A stretch of DNA of 8,801 bases from an uncultured Pseudomonadota bacterium (GTDB lineage: Bacteria > Pseudomonadota > Gammaproteobacteria > Methylococcales > Methylomonadaceae): the NCBI GenBank assembly GCA_903902945.1, contig CAIUWU010000243.1:1-8801 (forward strand), written 5' to 3'. The stretch's first letter is position 1, and every line of letters starts with the position of its first letter. The notes under the pieces are model-generated. The model was not told the origin of the DNA, ran no database searches, and saw nothing but the letters and a program-made list of their open reading frames with translations. The position numbers were made by a program, and so were the translations under genes. Below, piece after piece: positions 1 to 6,519 of the stretch.

Positions 1-273
1 GGTCGTGAAACCCTAAAAGCCGCCAGACCGGCCGAATTATTTACCAATGCCACCCAGATTCTCAGCACCGTCAGCGGTCAGAACCCTGATGCCAGTGCTT
101 TTCAGCAAGCGCTTACCGCTTTGCAAAAAGCCAATGACTCACAATCGTTCGGTGTCTGCAAAAGTTGCAGAAATTTCACGGTTAAAGACGGCCAATACTT
201 TTGTCAGCTGACGGAAGAATTCCTGTCAGATGCCGATAGCGAACAGATTTGCCAGGAACACCAGCCTGTCTGA
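1..273 (+). CDS. C-terminal part of a probable MarR-type transcriptional regulator (5' end outside window)
   Basis: An open frame runs from base 1 to a TGA at 271-273, giving 90 residues with no start in the window. The first half (around LKAARPAELF and the helix after it) looks like the region after the wing and the last dimerisation helix of a MarR protein. The last 40 residues carry a Cys/His pattern: GVCKSC, then FCQLTEE, then ICQEH. As I recall it, a similar tail (GVCxxCRxF...C.L...C.EH) occurs at the end of some proteobacterial MarR-family regulators; the DNA-binding domain itself is not in the window, so the family call rests on this tail. The four Cys and the His could bind zinc or sense redox state, which is inference. 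It ends 62 bases before pdxA on the same strand. It is clearly not SurA, the usual upstream neighbour of pdxA in enterobacteria. Confidence 0.5.
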   Translation, partial: GRETLKAARPAELFTNATQILSTVSGQNPDASAFQQALTALQKANDSQSFGVCKSCRNFTVKDGQYFCQLTEEFLSDADSEQICQEHQPV

Positions 274-335
274 TAAGCGATTCAGCTTGCTTTTCGCTTC
301 AGACCCATAGCCCAATTGTTAAAGCAGGCCCGTTT

Positions 336-1322
336 ATGACTATTCCCCGCATTGCCCTGACCGCAGGCGAACCCGCCGGTATCGGCCCTGATTTATGTAT
401 ACAACTGGCACAGTTTGATTTGCCCTGCCAGCTGATCGTCATCGCCGACCCCGACTTATTGCAGCAACGTGCGCAGCAACTGGGTTTAGCAATCCAGATT
501 GACCGCTTTCAAGCCGACCAAGCCCCCGTACCACAAGCAGCCGGTAGCCTCACGGTGCTACCGGTATCACTGAGCCAGAGCTGCGTTGCCGGCCAACTGA
601 ATCCGGCCAACAGTCATTACGTCATCGAAACACTGCAACTGGCCACCCAAGGCTGTCTAGATGGCCGCTTCGCTGCTCTGGTTACCGGGCCGGTCCATAA
701 AGGGGTCATTAACGATGCCGGCATCCCGTTTACCGGCCATACCGAATTGATCGCCGATATCAGCGGCGGTAAACCTATCATGATGTTGGCCACACCGGGA
801 TTACGGGTGGCACTGGCAACCACCCATTTACCGCTATCAGCGGTTTGCAAGACAATCACCGCTGATTTACTGATGTCCATCATCCGCCCGCTCGACCAGG
901 ATTTACGCCAGCGTTTCGGCATCACGGATCCGCAGATTTTGGTGTGCGGCCTCAACCCCCATGCCGGCGAAAATGGGCATCTGGGCATGGAAGAGCTGGA
1001 AATTATCGAACCGGCGCTCAGACAACTGCGCCAAGAAGGCATCCATCTGCACGGCCCGCTGCCTGCCGACACGGTTTTTACTCCCAAATATCTCGAGCAG
1101 GCTGACGTGGTCCTGGCGATGTATCACGATCAGGGCTTGCCGGTTCTGAAACACATGGGTTTTGGGCAGGCAGTTAATATCACCCTGGGCTTGCCGATTA
1201 TCCGCACCTCGGTTGATCATGGCACAGCCCTGGAACTGGCCGGTAGCGGCAAAGCCAATCTGGGTAGTTTACAATTTGCCCTGCAAACGGCTTTAAGCCT
1301 GATTCATCACTCGCCCACTTAA
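336..1322 (+). CDS. pdxA: 4-hydroxythreonine-4-phosphate dehydrogenase PdxA
   Basis: PdxA oxidises 4-phosphohydroxy-L-threonine with NAD(P)+; the product decarboxylates to the amino ketone that PdxJ condenses with deoxyxylulose phosphate in the DXP-dependent route to pyridoxal phosphate. It is a cytosolic, metal-dependent homodimer. The 328 residues match the usual length of about 330. The start at 336 is chosen because MTIPRIALTAGEPAGIGPD is the family N-terminus; the frame is open further up to an ATG at 249, but that would overlap the preceding gene and add an unrelated 29 residues. The expected metal-binding histidines are present at 164 (TTHLP), 209 (LNPHAGENG) and 264 (YHDQGLPVLK), and the substrate-binding GHTE motif is at 134-137. 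The ribosome site is weak (CAGG about 8 bases upstream). rsmA follows 20 bases later, the conserved pdxA-rsmA pairing. Confidence 0.97.
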   Translation: MTIPRIALTAGEPAGIGPDLCIQLAQFDLPCQLIVIADPDLLQQRAQQLGLAIQIDRFQADQAPVPQAAGSLTVLPVSLSQSCVAGQLNPANSHYVIETLQLATQGCLDGRFAALVTGPVHKGVINDAGIPFTGHTELIADISGGKPIMMLATPGLRVALATTHLPLSAVCKTITADLLMSIIRPLDQDLRQRFGITDPQILVCGLNPHAGENGHLGMEELEIIEPALRQLRQEGIHLHGPLPADTVFTPKYLEQADVVLAMYHDQGLPVLKHMGFGQAVNITLGLPIIRTSVDHGTALELAGSGKANLGSLQFALQTALSLIHHSPT

Positions 1323-1342
1323 TTTACAACAGCTCACCCATC

Positions 1343-2122
1343 ATGACTCATCAAGCCCGCAAACGCTTCGGCCAGAACTTTTTACAGGATCACAGCATCA
1401 TTTTTAATATTCTGGCTCATGCGCAACCGCAGCAAGATCAGCATTGGATAGAAATCGGGCCGGGACTGGGGGCACTAACTGAACCGCTGCTGGCCGCCGG
1501 TGTCAGGCTGGATGTGGTGGAACTGGATCGCGATCTGGTCGGTCTGTTGCAAAAGCGTTTTGCCGGTTCTTCTCAACTACAGATTCATAGCGCCGATGCC
1601 CTGACATTTGATTTTGCTGCTCTGGCAAACGATCAGCAGAAACTACGGATTATCGGCAATCTGCCCTATAACATTTCCACGCCACTGATGTTTCATTTGC
1701 TGGAAACTGCCAATCTGGTGCAAGACATGCATTTCATGCTGCAAAAAGAAGTGGTGGACCGCATCTGCGCCGAACCCGGCAGCAAGCAATATGGTCGTCT
1801 GAGTGTGATGATGCAGTATTTTTGCGCCACCGAATGGCTGTTTGACGTACCACCGGAAAGCTTTGATCCGATTCCCAAAGTCATGTCGGCGATTGTCAAA
1901 CTAAGCCCCCACTCGACCCCGCCGGTTGAAATCAAAGACTTCAAAAGTTTTAACCAGCTGGTGACTCAGGCATTCTCGCAGCGCCGTAAAACCATTCGCA
2001 ACTCGCTGCGCGAACTGGTTGACGCCCAGCAAATGCAAGCCTTGTCTATCGATCCCGGTCTGAGAGCCGAAGATTTAAGCCTGGAAGATTTCGCACGACT
2101 CAATCGGCATGCCATGCTCTGA
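1343..2122 (+). CDS. rsmA: 16S rRNA (adenine1518/1519-N6)-dimethyltransferase RsmA (KsgA)
   Basis: RsmA transfers four methyl groups from S-adenosylmethionine to two adjacent adenines in the 3'-terminal hairpin of 16S rRNA, late in 30S assembly; loss gives kasugamycin resistance. The 259 residues are near the family size (273 in E. coli). Visible motifs in order: KRFGQNFLQD at 7-16, the SAM-binding EIGPGLG at 37-43, acidic motif II VELD at 59-62, the catalytic NLPYNIS at 106-112, the FDPIPKV segment at 174-180, and QAFSQRRKTIRNSL at 209-222 in the C-terminal helical domain. All expected residues are intact. There is no clear Shine-Dalgarno sequence before the ATG, so translation may depend on ribosomes from pdxA. 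The gene ends about 80 bases before pilB and no T-rich terminator is visible after it, so read-through into the pil genes is possible. Confidence 0.98.
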   Translation: MTHQARKRFGQNFLQDHSIIFNILAHAQPQQDQHWIEIGPGLGALTEPLLAAGVRLDVVELDRDLVGLLQKRFAGSSQLQIHSADALTFDFAALANDQQKLRIIGNLPYNISTPLMFHLLETANLVQDMHFMLQKEVVDRICAEPGSKQYGRLSVMMQYFCATEWLFDVPPESFDPIPKVMSAIVKLSPHSTPPVEIKDFKSFNQLVTQAFSQRRKTIRNSLRELVDAQQMQALSIDPGLRAEDLSLEDFARLNRHAML

Positions 2123-2144
2123 AATGACCGGCTTGATGCCTGAA

Positions 2145-2172
2145 TAGACAAATTCACCGCCTGTTCTATAGT
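2145..2172 (+). promoter_or_regulatory. Candidate sigma70 promoter of the pilB operon
   Basis: TAGACA at 2145-2150 (one mismatch to TTGACA) is followed after 16 bases by TATAGT at 2167-2172 (one mismatch to TATAAT). This is the best promoter-like pair I found in the intergenic regions, and it lies in the longest gap of the plus strand. Transcription would start near 2179, leaving a leader of about 25 bases before the pilB start at 2204. No sigma54 signature (GG-N10-GC type) was noticed here. The left arm of an inverted repeat falls in the spacer between the two boxes, which suggests a possible operator. Assigned by eye only. Confidence 0.5.
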
Positions 2173-2199
2173 TGCCCGCCAACGAAAACAGCGGTGAAT
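2152..2199 (+). repeat. Imperfect inverted repeat spanning the pilB promoter spacer and ribosome binding site
   Basis: The left arm ATTCACCGCCTGTT (2152-2165) and right arm AACAGCGGTGAAT (2187-2199) pair over 13 bp with one bulged C at 2161. The 21-base loop holds a second small pair, GTTG at 2171-2174 with CAAC at 2180-2183. The left arm lies between the candidate -35 and -10 boxes; the right arm covers GGTGA, the likely Shine-Dalgarno sequence of pilB. RNA initiated at the local promoter (about 2179) would lack the left arm, whereas RNA reading through from rsmA would contain the full hairpin. It may act as a protein-binding operator, a translation block on read-through RNA, or both; these roles are inference. 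Confidence 0.6.
2193..2197 (+). promoter_or_regulatory. Ribosome binding site that decides the pilB start
   Basis: GGTGA lies 6 bases before the ATG at 2204 but directly abuts the earlier in-frame ATG at 2198. The spacing therefore favours 2204 (protein beginning MSRLTPFF) over 2198 (beginning MAMSRL). The element sits inside the right arm of the inverted repeat. Confidence 0.5.
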
Positions 2200-2203
2200 G
2201 GCC

Positions 2204-3796
2204 ATGTCCCGGTTAACCCCCTTCTTTAATACAGCGGCGGCATCGCAATCCGCCCAACAGTCACAAACCGAGCTGACGACAAAACCCAGCACGTTTGATC
2301 TCGATAGCCTCGATCTCGAACAACTGCCGCTGCACTGCCTCAGCAGCCAACTGATTCATCAACACAAGATTCTGCCGTTGCTGCTGCATGAACGGTCGCT
2401 ATTAATCGGTATTGCCGAGCCTGTCGGCACCGAGCTCCTTGACAGCATAGAATCTGATACTCAGCTCAAAGTCAAAACCGTTAGTGTCGAAAAAAACCAA
2501 TTGCTGGCCATGATTGACAGACTGGTTGAGACTCCGTCAACCGATACGGGCTGGCTGCAGACTTTCGAACGGGAATTGCAACAACTGGCGTTCGAAGACA
2601 TCCCGACGCCGCATATCGAAATGTCTGCCTCAGTCAACGACACTCCGGTGGTGCATTTCGTCAACGCTTTGATCAAAAATGCCATCCTGCAAAAAGCCTC
2701 CGACATCCATATCGAACCCTTTGAAAATTATTGCCGCATCCGTTATCGGACCGATGGCATGCTGGCCATCGTCAGTCGTTCGCCCAAAGCGGCTGCAGGT
2801 CGCCTGATTTCACGGATTAAAGTCATGGCTAACATGGACATCGCCGAACACCGCTTGCCACAGGATGGCCGGATCAAATGGCAGTTCGATCAACACAATA
2901 TCGATCTGCGCGTCAACAGCTGTCCAACCTTATACGGTGAAAAGATCGTGCTGCGAATCCTGGATCAATCACGACAACAAATCAGCATTGATGACCTTGG
3001 CTTTGACAGCCTGCAGCAGCAACAGTTTCTAAATGCCTTACAGCAACCCTATGGCATGATTTTAGTCACCGGCCCGACTGGCAGCGGCAAGACCGTCACC
3101 CTCTACGCTGGATTAGCACGACTGAATTCGGTCAGCACCAATATCTCCACCGTTGAAGATTCGGTAGAAATCAGTCTCGAAGGAATTAATCAGGTTAATG
3201 TGAACCATAAAACCGGGCTGACTTTTGCCGAAGCATTACGCGCCTTTTTAAGGCAGGATCCTGACATCATCATGGTGGGTGAAATACGCGATCAGGAAAC
3301 GGCCGGAATTGCAGTCAAAGCCGCCCAAACCGGGCATTTGGTGTTATCGACGCTGCATACCAATAATGCCCCTGAAACCATCAGCCGTTTATTACAGATT
3401 GGCATCGAACCCTTCAATATCGCGTCAGCATTGTTAATCATCATCGCTCAGCGACTGGTCAGACTGTTATGCCAGCATTGCAAGCAAGCCGTCAGTTATC
3501 CCGCCCACCGGCTGCAATCAGCGGGCTTCAGCCCGGCCGAATTTGCAACGCTGAGACTCTATCAGGCGCAAGGCTGTCCCAACTGCCATCAGGGCTACAA
3601 AGGCCGTACCGGCATTTATCAGGTCTTACCCATTTCGGATCAGATGCGCAGCATTATTCTGGATGCGCCCAATGCGCTCTCGGTAGACAAGCAAGCACAA
3701 CAGGAAGGCATTAACAATCTCAGAGAAGCCGGACTCAACAAAGTCCGGCTGGGCATTACCTCGCTGGAAGAAGTTGAACGTATCACCCGGGAATGA
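2204..3796 (+). CDS. pilB: Type IV pilus assembly ATPase PilB
   Basis: PilB is the cytoplasmic hexameric ATPase that powers pilus extension by acting on the platform protein PilC. From the start at 2204 it has 530 residues, somewhat shorter than many PilB proteins (about 565), mainly in the N-terminal part. Layout: an N-terminal GspE/MshE-type domain at about 35-110, then the catalytic part with the Walker A motif GPTGSGKT at 290-297, the Walker B region DPDIIMVGEIRD at 352-363, the His box with TGHLVLSTLHTN at 376-387, and a four-Cys zinc site CQHC (423-426) and CPNC (458-461) followed by GYKGRTGIYQV. The stretch after Walker A reads STVEDSVEI where AEDPVE is usual, a Pro-to-Ser change. The neighbouring pilC and pilD, and closer resemblance to pilus than to type II secretion ATPases, argue against GspE. 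The last bases overlap the pilC start. Confidence 0.95.
   Translation: MSRLTPFFNTAAASQSAQQSQTELTTKPSTFDLDSLDLEQLPLHCLSSQLIHQHKILPLLLHERSLLIGIAEPVGTELLDSIESDTQLKVKTVSVEKNQLLAMIDRLVETPSTDTGWLQTFERELQQLAFEDIPTPHIEMSASVNDTPVVHFVNALIKNAILQKASDIHIEPFENYCRIRYRTDGMLAIVSRSPKAAAGRLISRIKVMANMDIAEHRLPQDGRIKWQFDQHNIDLRVNSCPTLYGEKIVLRILDQSRQQISIDDLGFDSLQQQQFLNALQQPYGMILVTGPTGSGKTVTLYAGLARLNSVSTNISTVEDSVEISLEGINQVNVNHKTGLTFAEALRAFLRQDPDIIMVGEIRDQETAGIAVKAAQTGHLVLSTLHTNNAPETISRLLQIGIEPFNIASALLIIIAQRLVRLLCQHCKQAVSYPAHRLQSAGFSPAEFATLRLYQAQGCPNCHQGYKGRTGIYQVLPISDQMRSIILDAPNALSVDKQAQQEGINNLREAGLNKVRLGITSLEEVERITRE
3727..3750 (+). repeat. Perfect 9-bp inverted repeat (stem-loop) near the 3' end of pilB
   Basis: AGCCGGACT (3727-3735) and AGTCCGGCT (3742-3750) are perfectly complementary, separated by the 6-base loop CAACAA. 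The stem is GC-rich and ends 42 bases before the ATG of pilC. No T-run follows, so it is not a standard intrinsic terminator. It could slow ribosomes, protect or direct cleavage of the pilB-pilC RNA, or be chance: the DNA encodes the conserved PilB tail segment around AGLNKVR, which limits codon freedom. Confidence 0.5.
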
Positions 3797-5010
3797 TTAT
3801 GACGACACCTACAGAATCGGAATTTTTATGGCATGGCATTAATCCGCAAAATCAGCGTGTCAACGGTGTCTTTATCGCCAGCAATCAGAGCGTGGCGCGT
3901 GAAGAACTAAAACGCTGCGGCATCCTGGTGCTGAATATCCGTCTGAAACCAGCGCCGTGGTTTCATTACCAGCCTCGCATCAGCGACAACGACATTACCG
4001 TTTTCAGCCGACAACTGGCCAACCTGATCAAAGTCGGGATTCCCTTGCTAGAGGCGCTGGATGTCATTCATAAAGGTTTGCGTCATCGTGGCATGATCAA
4101 ACTGGTCAGCTCGCTCAGGAACCAGATTAAAAATGGTGATAGCCTGTCACAGGCGCTAGCGCAACACCCGGCCAATTTCGATAACTTTTTTTGCCAGCTG
4201 ATCGCCACCGGCGAACAAGCCGGCGTTCTGGAATTGTTGCTGGAAAGACTGGCCAGCTATCGGGAAACCAGCGCCGCCTTAAAAAAGAAAGTTAGAAAAG
4301 CCCTGACCTACCCGATGGCCGTGTTAATGATTGCGCTGGCGATTACCGCAGTGTTATTGATTTGGGTAATTCCGACTTTCGAGGCCTTGTTCAGTAGTTT
4401 TGGCGCTAATTTGCCGCTGCTGACCCGTTCCATCATTGCCCTTTCAAACAGCTTTCAGCAAAACGGCTGGATATTGATGTTAGTGCCGCTGATAGGCTAT
4501 GGCCTAAACCGCTACCGCAAAACTTCAAGCACTTTTGATTACCGCATCCAGGCGACATTACTAAGAGTTCCTCTGCTTGGCTCACTGATCAGAAAATCGG
4601 TCATGGCCCGATTTGCATTGACACTGGGCACCGTGCTGGCAGCCGGTTTACCCTTGGTCGATGGCCTCGGGTCGGTGGCCAATGTCTGTGGCAATGCGGT
4701 CTATCAACAGGCGCTGATCCGGATTCGCAATCAAATTGCCAGCGGTCAGTCGCTGCAGTTTGCGATCAATCAGAATCAATTGTTTCCGCCCCTGGTGGTA
4801 CAAATGATTACTATCGGCGAGAGCAGTGGCAACCTGGACAGCATGCTGATCAAAATAGCCGACTACTACAGCGAAGAAGTCAATTATCTGATCGATCACT
4901 TAACCAGCTTAATCGAACCATTGTTAATGATAATATTGGGCCTTCTAATCGGCGGGTTAATATTAGCGATGTATTTACCTATTTTTTCGTTGGGTAACGT
5001 GGTTACCTGA
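3793..5010 (+). CDS. pilC: Type IV pilus inner-membrane platform protein PilC
   Basis: PilC is the polytopic inner-membrane protein on which pilins are assembled; it couples PilB (and the retraction ATPase PilT) to pilus growth. The 405 residues are the normal size. Two GspF/T2SSF domains are visible: the first at about 68-192, with FSRQLANLIKVGIPLLEAL and the GEQAGVLELLLERLA motif, and the second at about 270-395, with the matching ARFALTLGTVLAAGLPLVDGL and GESSGNLDSMLIKIADYY. Hydrophobic membrane segments lie at about 174-195, 225-240 and 372-396. The ATG at 3793 overlaps the pilB stop in an ATGA; a second in-frame ATG at 3799 has GGGA 6 bases upstream and may be the real start. Either way translation is probably coupled to pilB. 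Confidence 0.95.
   Translation: MIMTTPTESEFLWHGINPQNQRVNGVFIASNQSVAREELKRCGILVLNIRLKPAPWFHYQPRISDNDITVFSRQLANLIKVGIPLLEALDVIHKGLRHRGMIKLVSSLRNQIKNGDSLSQALAQHPANFDNFFCQLIATGEQAGVLELLLERLASYRETSAALKKKVRKALTYPMAVLMIALAITAVLLIWVIPTFEALFSSFGANLPLLTRSIIALSNSFQQNGWILMLVPLIGYGLNRYRKTSSTFDYRIQATLLRVPLLGSLIRKSVMARFALTLGTVLAAGLPLVDGLGSVANVCGNAVYQQALIRIRNQIASGQSLQFAINQNQLFPPLVVQMITIGESSGNLDSMLIKIADYYSEEVNYLIDHLTSLIEPLLMIILGLLIGGLILAMYLPIFSLGNVVT
4993..5007 (+). repeat. Short perfect hairpin at the end of pilC
   Basis: GGTAAC (4993-4998) pairs with GTTACC (5002-5007) around a 3-base GTG loop, immediately before the pilC stop codon and 17 bases upstream of the pilD ATG. No T-run follows. It is short enough to occur by chance, but its position between two cotranscribed genes, the second of which lacks a clear Shine-Dalgarno sequence, is notable. 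Confidence 0.3.
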
Positions 5011-5024
5011 ACTGTTAATACTCT

Positions 5025-5894
5025 ATGTCACTTTTTGAATTTATTCAGCAGTCACCAACAGCACTGATCTGTTCGTGTTTTTTACTGGGTTTAATAATCG
5101 GCAGTTTTTTGAATGTTGTGATTCATCGCTTACCGCTGATGATGCAAGCCGAATGGCAAACGCAGTGCCAATCTTATCTGGGTCAGGCGCCTGAAAATGA
5201 TCACCCTACCTTCAGCCTTGCCTATCCAGGCTCCCGCTGCCCGCATTGCCAAACCGCCATCGCCTGGTACGACAATATTCCGCTGCTCAGTTATGCATTG
5301 CTAAAAGCGCAATGCCGTCATTGCCAGACAACGATATCAGTCCGCTATCCGCTGGTGGAACTGCTAACCGCGATCTGCTCGGCGATTATCGGCTGGCGCT
5401 TTGGCTTCGATATTACAACTCTGGCCGGATTAGTTTTGACCTGGGCCTTAATCGCCCAAAGCTTTATCGATCTCGATCACCAGTTGCTAGCCGACTCCAT
5501 CAGCTTGCCGCTGTTATGGCTGGGCTTATTACTCAGTCTATCTGGCCTCTATTGCGACAGTCACGACAGCATTATCGGCGCAGTCGCCGGTTATATGAGC
5601 CTGTGGAGTGTTTATCAGCTGTTCAAGCTAGCAACCGGCAAGGAAGGCATGGGTTATGGTGACTTCAAGTTACTGGCAATGCTGGGTGCATGGCTGGGCT
5701 GGCAACAGCTGACGCTGATCATCGTGCTATCTTCACTGCTCGGCTCGGTCGCCGGAATTACAATAATTATGGCTAAACAATATTCCTATGAAACCGCCAT
5801 TCCGTTCGGCCCTTATCTGGCAACTGCCGGATGGCTGGCATTGCTGTTTGGGAATCAGATCAATACCTGGTATCTCGATACTTTGTTTCTATAA
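5025..5894 (+). CDS. pilD: Prepilin leader peptidase / N-methyltransferase PilD
   Basis: PilD is an integral-membrane aspartic protease that removes the short leader of type IV prepilins (and type II secretion pseudopilins if present) and methylates the new N-terminal residue. The 289 residues match the family. The N-terminal membrane helix (about 12-36, with the family motif GSFLNVVIHRLP) leads to a cytoplasmic domain with the zinc-type pairs CPHC (72-75) and CRHC (97-100), which marks the bifunctional form. The two catalytic aspartates are D149 in FIDLDHQLLAD and D213 in GMGYGDFK. Further hydrophobic helices follow to the C-terminus. The motif ends LAD where LPD is more usual. It starts 14 bases after pilC with no clear ribosome site, so it probably relies on coupling. 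Confidence 0.96.
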   Translation: MSLFEFIQQSPTALICSCFLLGLIIGSFLNVVIHRLPLMMQAEWQTQCQSYLGQAPENDHPTFSLAYPGSRCPHCQTAIAWYDNIPLLSYALLKAQCRHCQTTISVRYPLVELLTAICSAIIGWRFGFDITTLAGLVLTWALIAQSFIDLDHQLLADSISLPLLWLGLLLSLSGLYCDSHDSIIGAVAGYMSLWSVYQLFKLATGKEGMGYGDFKLLAMLGAWLGWQQLTLIIVLSSLLGSVAGITIIMAKQYSYETAIPFGPYLATAGWLALLFGNQINTWYLDTLFL

Positions 5895-5907
5895 CCATCG
5901 CGAAAAC

Positions 5908-6519
5908 ATGTTAAAAATTGGCTTAACAGGCGGTATCGGCTGCGGCAAATCAACGGTTTGCCATTTATTTTCAGAACTGGGTGTGCCTATCATTGATGCG
6001 GATCAGATCGCCCATGCCCTGGTAGAGCCCGGGAAACCAGCACTGATCGCACTTGGCAACAACTTTGGACCGCAAATTCTGCATGCCGATGGTTCTCTGA
6101 ACCGGGCATCGCTACGCGATCTGGTATTCAGTCAACCGGAACAAAGGCTCAGACTCAATGCCATCATGCACCCTCTGGTTTATGCGCAGATTGAACAGGA
6201 AATCAACAAGCTAGCCCAGCCCTACTGCATCATTGCCGTACCATTATTACTGGAAACCGAGCAAGCCCAGCGAGTAGACCGGGTTCTGGTAATCGACTGC
6301 GACAAAACCACGCAAATCCAACGGGTGAAACTGCGTGATCAGCTAAAAACCGAACAGATACAGGCAATTATTGATAGTCAGATGCCACGCTCACAACGGC
6401 TGAATCTGGCAGACGATATCATCGATAATTCGACGACATCCGATCAACTTGCAGAACAGGTGAAAAGACTGCACAATTCCTACAATTTTTTAGCCACTGT
6501 CAGGACTTCACCGGCTTGA
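5908..6519 (+). CDS. coaE: Dephospho-CoA kinase CoaE
   Basis: CoaE phosphorylates the 3'-hydroxyl of the ribose of dephospho-CoA with ATP, the last step of coenzyme A synthesis, in the cytosol. The 203 residues are the usual length. The P-loop GGIGCGKS is at 8-15, IIDADQIAHAL at 28-38 holds the conserved acidic residue near the substrate, HPLV is at 88-91, VPLLLE at 111-116, and the lid and base-binding region includes SQMPRSQR and ADDIIDN (to 174). The start at 5908 is fixed by the family N-terminus MLKIGLTGGIG; the frame is open upstream to 5788, but that would overlap pilD by about 100 bases. It lies 13 bases after pilD, in a pilBCD-coaE order familiar from gammaproteobacteria. Its TGA stop overlaps the TTG start of zapD. 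Confidence 0.97.
   Translation: MLKIGLTGGIGCGKSTVCHLFSELGVPIIDADQIAHALVEPGKPALIALGNNFGPQILHADGSLNRASLRDLVFSQPEQRLRLNAIMHPLVYAQIEQEINKLAQPYCIIAVPLLLETEQAQRVDRVLVIDCDKTTQIQRVKLRDQLKTEQIQAIIDSQMPRSQRLNLADDIIDNSTTSDQLAEQVKRLHNSYNFLATVRTSPA

Noticed and set aside
275..299. Possible terminator stem AAGCGA / TCGCTT after the MarR-like gene
   Set aside because: The stem is only 6 bp with a 13-base loop and no T-run follows it; the match is easily chance.
249..335. Upstream in-frame extension of pdxA beginning with ATG at 249
   Set aside because: It would overlap the end of the preceding gene by 25 bases and add 29 residues unlike any PdxA; the family N-terminus begins at 336.
617..1220. Minus-strand open frames within pdxA
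   Set aside because: They lie wholly opposite a well-conserved gene and show no recognisable motif; they are shadow frames.
2198..2203. pilB start at the first ATG (2198)
   Set aside because: The GGTGA ribosome site touches this ATG with no spacing, while it stands 6 bases from the ATG at 2204; 2198 cannot be fully excluded.
2204..3796. Type II secretion ATPase GspE as an alternative identity for PilB
   Set aside because: The neighbours are pilC and pilD with no other gsp genes, and the catalytic core matches pilus ATPases more closely.
5788..5907. Longer coaE starting inside pilD
   Set aside because: The extension is pilD sequence in another frame, and the P-loop N-terminus of CoaE begins at 5908.
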